Shown here: positions 1 through 8,828 of the stretch, in pieces
How positions within the stretch are numbered: position 1 is the first letter of the stretch
How the letters are laid out: each line of letters begins with the position of its first letter
Source: Austropuccinia psidii
Taxonomy: Eukaryota > Basidiomycota > Pucciniomycetes > Pucciniales > Sphaerophragmiaceae
Assembly: GCA_023105745.1 (NCBI GenBank)
Contig: JALGQZ010000011.1
Coordinates: 22,718,975 to 22,782,974 of the forward strand
DNA length: 64,000 bases
Reading direction: 5' to 3'
Notes under the pieces: model-generated
What the model was told of the DNA's origin: nothing
What the model saw: only the letters and a program-made list of their open reading frames with translations
Database searches by the model: none
Translations under genes and position numbers: made by a program

Positions 1-726
1 ACCAAATTCTGTCCAAATAACAGTTTACTGAGGGAATAAAAGTGTTCATGGCTTCATAAAGGTCTTGATTTTTTTTTGAATTTCTTCAGCCAAGTCACCT
101 CTGGCATCAGCCCATTGATCTTGAGTCTTGTAAATGAAGTGGGATACTGTTCCATAGCCACAGTTTCCATCACCCTGGACATTGATTGCCTTAAAGGTGT
201 ATTTCAATATAAACTTGGGAAAGTCTTCTGAGCCAGTTACCTGATAATATTTGGTAAAAAAATGAATGAATATTCAAATAAGCAAAAAATACATTAAAAA
301 GAATCAGAAACTCAATCAGAGCTTGGAGCATTCATCACTTGTGTGATAATTGCTTTGACAATGCTCACAGTTCAAGTAAATTGCATCATATATCTTCAAA
401 ACCTGTGGCAGGCTTGTGGGACTTTCTTTGTGAGGTTTTGTTACCCATTTCCAAGCTTCTAGACCTTCTAAGGGTGACTACTGATTTTCCATATTCATTC
501 AATTCAGCTTCTGAGGGTAGTGAAGCCAATGAGCTTATTGATTTTGGTAATGAGGCCTCAAAATCTTCAGATGAATCCACTTCAATTATTGGTGAGTGTG
601 CAAATGACTGTGATCTTGATGTTGTTGTACTGGTCACTTTTGATGGGGGTCTTCCTCTTCTTTTGGATTCACTTTCAATGATTTCAAATCTGAATGGTTC
701 TCTCTTATTGTTATTTTTATTCTTAT
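1..726 (-). pseudogene. MULE transposase gene, 3' part: GRP/AT-hook linker, CCHC knuckle, OTU-like protease
   Basis: This is the downstream part of the MULE transposase gene whose upstream part lies at 8829-10720; element A separates the two. Read on the minus strand from 726, the frame continues the one ending at 8829 (GRPQGAKNK motif across the junction), passes an AT-hook-like KRRGRPPS and a Ser-rich linker, and stops near 383. In a shifted frame a perfect CX2CX4HX4C knuckle (CEHCQSNYHTSDEC) lies at 328-369. Below about 252, after a possible GT-AG intron, comes GDGNCGYGTVS (about 151-176), the Asp and Cys signature of OTU cysteine proteases, followed by a W-x2-A-R-x-DLAEEI stretch. A run of nine T near 70-78 shifts the frame again, and the coding runs off the window start. 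OTU domains fused to MULE transposases are known in other eukaryotes. Frameshifts make it a pseudogene. The OTU call rests on a short motif. Confidence 0.7.
722..726. repeat. Target site duplication CTTAT of element A (left copy)
   Basis: CTTAT directly precedes the LTR start TGTCAGG at 727. The same five bases follow an LTR end at 3743-3747, and CTTTT (one change) follows the far LTR at 8829-8833. Five-base duplications are normal for Ty3/gypsy integrases. Confidence 0.85.
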
Positions 727-1276
727 TGTCAGGGTGACTCTATTATATAGCTGTACAATGACAAAGAAAAGCTATAACTCTGAGTGTGACACGAAATTAA
801 AGATGATAATTAAGATAATAGAGGGTAAAAAGGGCTATACTAAATGAATTTAGTGATGGTGAGTGCTGCTGATAGCTCTGGGCTCAGTGTTTTCCTGTTG
901 GTTTACAATAAAAAACCTTACAATACTTAAGTTTAAAGTATAACCTGTTAAATTGTAAGGGTCACACTTCTTTTAAGAAGTTATACCACGTAAGAATACT
1001 AAGAACAGGATGCTGGATTAGCTTACTGGTGAGGCAAAGCCTCCTTTTATCTTGTTCTGGGGTAGTGGGAGGTGTTTTACCTCTGCACACGACCACAGAG
1101 TGAAAATGCTCACTACTGTGGGCTGGTTTGTGGTTCTACACACTCAATAAAGACTAGTATGGGGTGGAAATGTGGTTTTAGAACCACAAGTAGTGATTTT
1201 TACACAATACAGGATGAAGATTTTCACCAATGGAGTTTACAGGTGTGTTCTGGTGCTTCTGGTGGATCAGAAGCTG

Positions 1277-2876
1277 TGGGGTGACAAAACTGTCCGTCTG
1301 TCCTTTTTTTTTTCCAAAAAAAGTAGGTGCTTTTTTTTAATAATAGAAAGACTAAAGATCACAATTTCTTATTTGTCGTAGGCTCTCTAACTTAAATCAA
1401 TTAATTATATTCAAATTTCCATCCATTTCAAAATAAATTTGTATTTGTAGCAAAATATTTCAAAAAAAAAAAATAAAATGTAAATAATTTTTTTTAATTT
1501 AGTAATTAATTGAGTAAAGTGGCCAATTTGACTACCATCTGGTGGGAGCCCCATGCTGCAAAATGACATCCCGCATTTTGTTGGGCATTGACTGGATCAA
1601 TGCCCTGAAATAATCTTTGGGAATTTCATTCCAGGCAGCCTGCACCGCGATTCATAGTTTGGGTAAGGGTTTTGGGTGGAATTGTTTGTGAACAATCACT
1701 TTCATCTTCTTCCATGCATTCTTAATAGGATTTAAATCGAGGTAATTTGATGGCCACTGAAATTTGACAATGCCTTGAGAGTCTTTCCATTGGCAAGATA
1801 AGAGAGAAGTATGAACCAGCGCATTATCTTCACAAATCATAAACACTTGACATTGTGGCTCCTGTTGCTGTTGTTGCAAGTGATTGTAAAAGGGTAATAA
1901 CCCTATCAAATAGACATTGTCAATGAAACCTTGGGTTTGGCATGCATTTGGGCCCATAATGATGAGTGATGATTGTTCAGTATCATAAAAGCCTGCCCAA
2001 ACCATAATGGACTGATGTCCACTATGGTGCTGAGCTACTTAGTAATCAAAAGAGTATCACTCACCCTGAGTTCTCCAAATGCGAGTGGGGGTTGGGTTTT
2101 TCAAAAGCTCAAAGCTGCTCTCGTCTATCCATATGACTTTCTTCCACTCTTCAAGCAACAAATCAACGTGAGCTTGTGCAAAGGCTAATTGTTTGTCAAA
2201 ATGCTGAGGTTGCAAATGAGCCTTGACAACAGCAATTATTGAGAAGATTCCTTCTTTATGAAGGACTCTTTGAACCATTTGCGATGAAACCTCCTTCATA
2301 ATCAAATTGGTTATTTCATTCAGGCTTTCTTGTCTTCCAATTTGAGTGACCCACTTGAGTTGTTGATTATTGGGTTCATTCAATTTAGGCTTCCTTCCTG
2401 GCCTAGGTAAGTTTTGAACTGTTCCACAATCATTGAATAGCGTTACAATATCATGAATTGAAGTCTTGGGAATTCTGGTGAGTTCACTTATTTTTTGCAG
2501 TGATAATCCAGTGTCACACATCCCAACAATCCTTTCTTTGATTTTGTTGTTTTATTGATGAGGCATGGATGCAGCAACGTCAATGTAGGTTGAAGTTGAA
2601 AACCTATTGATATTTAAAATAAGCAATGTTAAAACAAATCACAAGAAAAGCAAAAAAAAAAACAAAATACTCACCGAAAGAAAACAAAAAAGTAAGTAAG
2701 AGTCAAAAGAAGATGAGTAATATAAAATAAAACAAAAATCTGAGTAATTGAGAGTGGAAAAGAGAAATACGAAAAAATAATCTTAGAAAAAACAAAAGAA
2801 ATTGGCATTTTGGTTGGGGACTGGGGGTGTGCATGGGTTGAAGTAAGTAGATGGACAGTTTTATCACCCCACTGTA
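1277..2876 (-). mobile_element. Tc1/mariner DNA transposon, degenerate
   Basis: About 1.6 kb lies inside the LTR with terminal inverted repeats TGGGGTGACAAAACTGTCC at 1277 and its near-complement ending at 2871 (two mismatches in the first 23 bases). The intact LTR at 7411-8828 gives the empty site, GCTGTACAGAAC. The right side shows CAGT ends plus a TA duplicate (2875-2876). The left side lacks the five bases TACAG, so the left TA and first three element bases were deleted after insertion. It encodes one broken transposase on the minus strand. Confidence 0.9.
1532..2566 (-). pseudogene. Tc1/mariner DD34E transposase, inactivated
   Basis: Reading on the minus strand from the ATG at 2566 to TAG at 1532 gives one frame of 344 residues, the usual family length, broken by in-frame stops at 2552-2554, 2057-2059, 2039-2041 and 1652-1654. 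The N-terminal part has helix-turn-helix text (LQKISELTRIPKTSIHDIV) and a GRKPKL linker. The catalytic domain shows the first Asp in VIWIDESSF, the second Asp in MICEDNALVHTS, and the DLNPI-NAW block. Exactly 34 residues separate the second Asp from the third catalytic position, so it is a DD34E protein. There the expected Glu is Lys (NPIKNAW), which alone should abolish cleavage. The element is a fossil. A flanking pair of inverted repeats completes it. Confidence 0.9.
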
Positions 2877-3742
2877 CAGAGTCTGTATGGACCTCTGTAT
2901 TTGACTTAACTATGAGGCATTTAAATATAAAAAAGCTTCTTTGTTGGTTTGACACCTCATAATCATACTAATGGGATAGTATCCCACTGTAAGGCTGTAT
3001 TGGCCAAACTGTGGGATTTTAACCTTAAATCTGCTATGCCTTTGTCATTTTTTAAGATATTGAGCTTGAAATTGGTTCATTGTGTAGCCCTGGATGTGAT
3101 CTACACAATGGTACCTAATTTGGTATGGCTATCATTAAATATGGCAAAGTTATGCCATGTACAAGCTTTCTTGTACACATTTATGATTTGTCCAAAAACT
3201 GTATGAAATTTGTTTGCTCCATATATTTTGTTCTAGATACGATATGGGGAAATGCATGGCACCATTAGATAGACCTGATTGTTCCCTTTCCAAAAAGACC
3301 CCACTTTAGGTATCTCACACCAAAACTGTAGAAGCTAGATGAGAGGTGAGTATTTTAATCACCCTTATTTGACCTTATTTTGGTCATAACTTCTGTAATT
3401 CTGGTGCTAGCTTGGTTTGGCTAGTACCATTGGATAGCCCTGACTTGGAGATTTAATTTGAACACCCATTTTACGGGGTTAAGCTTCTTCCTTTGGATTT
3501 CAGATGAGAGGTGAAAATCAAGGTTTATGCTCAGGAATAGCTTTGAGCAGGAATAACTTTGTTTTTCTTTGTCCTATGATTATGGGACTTGTATATTTGG
3601 AAAGAGGTGACTTTCCTCTTTCTTTTTAAACCTTATGAGTTAATTTGGCTTGGCTTCATGTTTTGGTGGTATCTTGGCTTTACCATTGGTTTATGTAATT
3701 GGCTGTCATGCTTGTGCTCTGGTTTTAAGTCACAGGCTGACA

Positions 3743-3856
3743 CTTATTCTTGGCTCCTTGAGGTCTCCCATGGATAAGCTTTCATTCAAGTTGGTTTTCA
3801 TAGTATTTATCATCCTCTTGACTGTTGGAAATTTGATCAAATGGGAATTTTCCAGT
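3743..3856. repeat. Duplicated 114-base piece of MULE coding sequence
   Basis: This piece is identical to 8829-8942 except for one base (A versus T in the CTTAT/CTTTT copy). Both copies sit directly after an LTR end. At 8829 the sequence belongs to the MULE gene that flanks the element, so the copy at 3743 was made by a tandem duplication that carried flank DNA into element A. Confidence 0.9.
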
Positions 3857-4085
3857 AAGCTAAGGTTTATGCTCAGCAATAGCTTTGAGCAGGAATAACT
3901 TTGTTATTCTTTGTCCTATGATTATGAGACTTGTATATTTGGAAAGAGGTGATTTTCCTCTTTTTCTTGATACCTTTTGAGTTAATTTGGCTCAGCTCCA
4001 TGTTTTGGTGGTATCTTGGCTTTACCATTGGTTTATGGTATTTAGCTGTCATGCTTGTGCTCTGGTTTTGAGTCACAGCCTGACA
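3857..4085 (-). repeat. Truncated LTR of element A next to the polypurine tract
   Basis: It corresponds to the last roughly 225 bases of the LTR (TTTATGCTCAGCAATAGC... to CCTGACA). The junction TCCAGT/AAGCTAAGG at 3856-3857 is not an LTR start, so the piece arose by recombination rather than by insertion. It is the LTR that directly abuts the internal region. Confidence 0.85.
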
Positions 4086-4105
4086 TACCCTCCCTCTAAA
4101 AAAGG
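4086..4105 (-). other. Polypurine tract of element A
   Basis: On the minus strand this reads CCTTTTTTAGAGGGAGGGTA, ending right at the LTR start. The purine-rich block is the expected plus-strand primer for reverse transcription. Matching tracts sit at 35272, 54636 and 57966. Confidence 0.8.
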
Positions 4106-4109
4106 CTCA

Positions 4110-6236
4110 TCATTGATGAGACTTCCCTTTCTTCTTTGAGGTATTATAAGGGTTCATGTGACCCTGAGCCAACAACTTTCTTGTAGTCATACCCTCCCTG
4201 TCTGGTGGCTTATTTTTCAGACCATCCAGGTGTTTGGTCATTGGTTTCCTCCTTTTGGAGTGAACTGAACCAATTTCCTCTGTTCCAGGGTTCTTAAATT
4301 CCCCCAAATATTCCTCATGGGGGTTGGGTTCACTATGAATTATTTCCTTAGCCATTCCCCACACTATCAGAGTCAGATTCATGACCTTCTTGGTCTTCTC
4401 TTGTTTCTTCCTCTCTTGAAAACATATCTTCCCTGTCTTTGGGAGAATTGTCTGCATAGTGATTGGGTGATTCCAAGTTGTGAAATCCTGTTGTGATTTC
4501 GGAATCTTAATCATTAGTTTCTTTGGCTTCCAGGGTTGGATTCTCCCTTTTATCACCAGTACTATGGTTATTGTATCTACCAATAGTTGTTTTAATCCTT
4601 ACTTCTTGCAAAGTATTGGCTATTTCATCCAAGGTGGATTCTTTGGAGCATCTGCATTTTACTGCATGTTCTAAGTCTCCTGGTAGTTTGGTCAACAGTT
4701 TGTGATTTCTCATTTCTGTTGTTATGCAAGGGTCAATTGCTATTAGCCTTTTTCACTTTCTCAGACATCAATAATATGGATCTTTGTTCACTGTGTATCT
4801 ATCATTTCCAAATGAAAGGGTTTTCTGCCATATCCATGTATCATTTCTGTACTTCTGGATTATTTGGCTCCTCCACCATGGCCAGTTTCTTCTGCCATGG
4901 ATTTCTTTCATTTCTGGGTACCAAATACTAGCATGTCCTTTGAAAGCTGTATTTAATATTTCAGTAATCCAGTAGTCTGGTATACTTGGTACATCAGGGA
5001 AGAATCCATCAATATAATCAATGAGCTCCATATGATCATATTCTCCTATTCCAGAGAATTTGGGCCAACTTGAAGCCTCTGGAAGCTGTTTTAATGCTTC
5101 CTTCTCTGAATAAGTCATCTTATCTCCATCTTGGTATTGTGATTGAGATCCTGGCTTCTTCTCCAACAAGTCATCTGGTTTGATTTCTTCCTGGTGGTAT
5201 GGAGTGTTTCCAGAAACATGCCCTTGTGTTTGGAGTTTCATTTTTTGGCAGTAATTGAAAAATTTGTCAATATCTTGATCCAGGTATTCCCTATCCCTTT
5301 TGCAGTGATTTTGCTCCTCTAAGACTTGATTTAGTCTACTTTTGGTATCTTCTGAGGCTTTCTAAAATTCAGTATAGTGCTCTTGCAGAGTATGAATAGT
5401 TTTGGTTTGTAAGGTATAAACCTCTTGTAACCTTGAAATACTTCCATGGAGTCTTTCAAACTCTTTTTGAGTTTGTTCTACAAATTGGGAAAATTGTAAC
5501 CATAGAGTATTACTACTTATGGTACTCTCAGGTATCACAAAATTGTGTTTCATCTTAGTGGAGATATCATTCCTTATCATAGGGCTGCTAGCTGCATTAG
5601 AAGTATTTACAATTGTTTGTTGTTTCTTTGTACTTCTTGCAACAGGTCCAACAATTTCTGGATCATAGGATCTGACTCTTTCTGCCTCTGGTTGAAAGAA
5701 GTCTTGCTCTTTCCCTATGATCCTCTTCCTCTCCTGGATTCTGTCTTGGATTGGAAAGTATGGTGACTCTTGGTCACTGATATGCTGGTGCCTGAGTGGT
5801 TTGAAGCCACTAGGGAGTCTGGTTGGGTTACCAGTCCTCACAAGCCTGAGAGGGTCAGAGTATCTAATCTCTGGTTCCATTTCTCTTCTATAATAAGTTC
5901 TTTGAAGAATATCTCTTTGAGGGAAATCTTCTGAATACTTTCTACAAGTTCTTTGTAGTGGAAATCTGGTTTTAATTTCCTGTCTGGCATTCTCCTTGGA
6001 GAAGTTCTTGGAATATTTCATGGGTTAGAACAAACTGTTCTATGCAAGACATTTCTGGAGGTTTGCTGTTGAAAGCCATCTTGCAAGGTGTAGGAAGGTT
6101 CATTTTGCCATGTATTATGACTTTGAACAACTTCAACTTCTCTCTTTTCCAGGCCTCTATTACAACTGATGGTTGTTTCTCTTTGTAGGGAATAATCTCT
6201 TGGAAATACAAAGTCTTTGGAATGAGGTGGTATCAT
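4110..6236 (-). pseudogene. Decayed gag of element A with pol deleted
   Basis: One minus-strand frame runs from about 6021 to 4507 with in-frame stops (5362-5364, 4768-4770 and one just after). It matches gag of element B: the N-terminal block (QESPYFPI, ERVRSYD), a helical region with NTLWLQFSQF, then EASSWPKFSG-GEYDHMELIDYIDG and NTAFKGHASIWY-EMKEIHGRRNW, then RNHKLLTKLPGDLEHAVKCRC. The zinc-knuckle position reads FHNLESPNHYADNS: all three Cys are lost and only the His remains. Soon after, the sequence resembles the far C-terminal end of pol (GKSHQ before the polypurine tract), so protease, reverse transcriptase, RNase H and integrase are missing. A second frame at about 5607-5830 keeps the overlapping ORF1 reading of element B (KSHHTFQSK, SFNQRQKESDPMIQKLLDL). 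It once made a capsid-forming protein; this copy cannot. Confidence 0.8.
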
Positions 6237-6339
6237 TTCTGATTTGTAAAGTGAGATTTTCAGCTAGTTGAGTAAATCCCTGTTTTGTTAGGAATCTATA
6301 AGTCACTTTGGACAAGTTATTATTGAAAATATCAATAAT

Positions 6340-7110
6340 TTTTGAATCAACCTTTCCCAATATACACTTTGTATATATAAAGAAAAGATCAATAATAAAA
6401 TATGGTTTGTATTTTATTATGAAGTATTTATTATCAAAATTATCAATAATAATGATACTAATAAGTTTGTACAACAATTTTGGTGAAAAAATAAATTATC
6501 AGAGTTTTTCTTTGAGAAAAATTCAACCAATATATACTTTGTATATATTATGAAAAAAAAATATCAATAATAAAATATGTTTTTTATTTTATTATGAAGT
6601 ATTATTACTGAGATTATTAATAATAATGATAATAATCAATTTTTCACACCAATTCAGGTAAAAAAATGAATTGTAAGAGTTTTTCTTCAAGATGAATTCA
6701 AAAAATATATACTCTGTATATATTATGAAAAAAAACAATAATAAAATATGATTTGTATTATATTATGAAGTATTATTACTGAAATCATCAATAATAATGA
6801 TAATAATCAATTTTTCACGGCAATTTGGTTGAAAAAAATTAATTATTAGAGGTTTTCTTTAAGAAAAATTCAAACAATATATACTCTGTATATATTATGA
6901 GAAAAAAACCCAGTAATAAAATATGATTTTTATTCTATCATGAAGTATTATTGCTGAAATTATCAATAATAATGATAACAATCAATTTTTCACGCTAATT
7001 TGGGTGAAAAAATGAATTATTAGAGTTTTTCTTTAAGAAAAACTCAAATAATATATACTTTGTATATATTATGAAACAAAAAATATGATTTTTATTTTAT
7101 TATTAAAAGA
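6340..7110. repeat. Tandem repeat, about 173-base units, in the leader of element A
   Basis: The marker TATA(T/C)ACT(T/C)TGTATATA recurs at 6361, 6531, 6706, 6878 and 7052, spacings of 170, 175, 172 and 174 bases. Each unit also has TCAATAATAAAATATG, TTTATTTTATTATGAAGTATTATT, AATAATGATAATAATCAA and GAGTTTTTCTTTAAG blocks. Four full units and a partial one lie between the primer binding site and gag. Elements B and D do not show it in the parts seen here. Confidence 0.85.
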
Positions 7111-7391
7111 GAGTATTTTATAAATAGAAATTATATATTTATAGCTATTCAAAAATTATGAAAAATATTATTTTTCAAAAGGAATATGTATACAGTTTTT
7201 TTTTTAATTTTTTTTTTAGTAAAAAAAATCAGAATAGAGAAAAACCACGAAATTAATCCCCTTCAAGACTTTTTGTGGTTAACAGAAAGTGAAAATAAGC
7301 AAAAAAACAAGTATAATAAGTATAAAATGCATGAAGATAAGCTAGAAATAGTGAAAACAAGCTATAATTTCATCTAAAATAGGTAAAAAAA

Positions 7392-7407
7392 CCAGGCCAG
7401 GCCCCCA
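7392..7407 (-). other. Primer binding site of element A
   Basis: On the minus strand TGGGGGCCTGGCCTGG starts three bases inside the 5' LTR. TGG is the complement of a tRNA CCA end. The same core is present at 41625-41640 (B) and 16045-16059 (E). The base before CCA in the inferred tRNA would be C, as in eukaryotic proline tRNAs; that identity is a guess. Confidence 0.7.
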
Positions 7408-7410
7408 AAA

Positions 7411-8828
7411 TGTCAGGGTGACTATATAATATAGCTGTATAATGACAAACAAAAGCTATAACTCTGAGTGTGAGATGGAAATAAAGATGATAATTAAGAT
7501 AATAGAGGGTAAAAAGGGCTATACTAAATGAATTTAGTGATGATGAGTGCTGCTGATAACCCTGGGTGCAGTGTTTGCCTGTTGGTTTACAATAAAAAAC
7601 CCTACAATGCTTAAGTTTAAAGTATAACATGTTAAATTCTAAGGGTAACACTTCTTTTAAGAAGTTATACCACGTAAGAATACTAAGAACAGGATGCTGG
7701 ATTAGCTTCCTGGTGAGGCAAAGCCTCCTTTTATCTTGTTCTGGGGTAGTGGGAGGTGTTTTACCTCTGCACACAACCACAGAGTGAAAATGCTCACTAC
7801 TGTGGGCTGATTTGTGGTTCTACACACTCAATACAGACTAGTATTGGGTGGAAATGTGGTTTTAGAACCACAAGTAGTCATTTTTACACTATACAGGGTG
7901 AAGAGTTTCACCAATGGAGTTTACAGGTGTGTTCTGGTGCTTCTTACGCGTCAGAAGCTGTACAGAACCTGTATGGACCTCTGTATTTGACTTAAATATG
8001 AGGTATTGAAGTATAAACAAGCCTCTTTGTCTGTTTGAAACCTTATAATCATACTTATGGGATAGTATCCCACTGTAAGGCTGTATTGGCCAAACTGTGG
8101 GATTTTAACCTTAAAACTGCTATAACTTTGTCAGTTCTTAAGATATTGAGCTCAAAATTTGTTCATTGTGTAGCCCTGGATGTGATCTAAACAATGATAC
8201 CTCATTGTGTATGTCTATCATTAAATATGGCAAGGTTATGCCATGTAGAAGCTTTCTTGTACACATTTATGATTTGTCCAAAAACTGTATAAAACTTGTT
8301 TGCTCCATATCTTTTGTTCTAGATAAGACATGGGGAAATGGATGGAACCATCATATAGCGCTGATTTTCCTCTTTCCAAAAAGGCCCCACTTTAGGTATA
8401 TCACACTAAAACTGTAGAAGTTAGATGAGAGGTGAATATTTCATTCCCCCTTATTTGACCTTATTTTGGTCATAACTTCTGTAATTCTGGTGCTAGATCA
8501 GTTTGGCTAGTACCATTGGATAGCCCTGACTTGGAGATTTAATTTGAACACCCATTTGATGGGGTTAAGCTTCTTCCTTTGGATTTCAGATGAGAGGTGA
8601 AAATTAATGTTTATGCTCAGGAATAGCTTTGAGCAGGAATAACTTTGTTTTTCTTTGTCCTATGATTATGGGACTTGTATATTTGGAAAGAGGTGATTTT
8701 TCTCTTTCTTTTTAAACCTTTTGAGTTAATTTGGCTCAGCTTCATGTTTTGGTGGTATCTTGGGTTTACCATTGGTTTATGTAATTGGCTGTCATGCTTG
8801 TGCTCTGGTTTTAAGTCACAGGCTGACA
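7411..8828 (-). repeat. 5' LTR of element A
   Basis: The 1418-base LTR runs from TGTCAGGGTGACTATATA to CACAGGCTGACA. It is the uninterrupted reference copy for 727-3742, and it shows the empty Tc1 site at GCTGTACAGAACC. The GGGATAGTATCCC palindrome is at 8059-8071. It is followed by CTTTT, a one-base variant of the CTTAT duplication. Confidence 0.9.

Larger units (their letters stand above)
727..3742 (-). repeat. LTR of element A, left copy, interrupted by a Tc1/mariner insertion
   Basis: It matches 7411-8828 over its whole length outside 1277-2876. Without the insertion it is about 1416 bases, against 1418 for the other copy. It starts TGTCAGGGTG and ends GGCTGACA. It carries the GGGATA-N-TATCCC palindrome at 2973-2985 that all related LTRs in the window share. 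CTTAT flanks it on both sides, as expected for a solo LTR. Confidence 0.9.
727..8828 (-). mobile_element. Element A: gag-only Ty3/gypsy retrotransposon, rearranged, inside a MULE gene
   Basis: The outer limits are LTR starts and ends with TGTCAG...CTGACA termini (727 and 8828). The internal part is read on the minus strand: primer binding site at 7392-7407, a tandem-repeat leader, a decayed gag, then the polypurine tract at 4086. There is no room for reverse transcriptase or integrase, so it resembles a non-autonomous gag-only (TR-GAG or LARD type) element. The left side is complex: full LTR (727-3742, with a Tc1 insertion), 114 bases of copied MULE flank (3743-3856), then a short LTR piece (3857-4085). 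Confidence 0.85.

Noticed and set aside
1271..1280. CTG as a three-base target duplication of the Tc1 element
   Set aside because: The right end shows CAGT plus TA, and the empty site has TA; a five-base deletion on the left explains the apparent CTG.
5362..6236. Intron before gag in element A like that of B and D
   Set aside because: A TTCTAACCCATG string precedes the frame at 6021, but I find no convincing donor at the expected distance.
6340..7110. CRISPR array
   Set aside because: Units of about 173 bases repeat along their whole length, without unique spacers, in a eukaryotic element.
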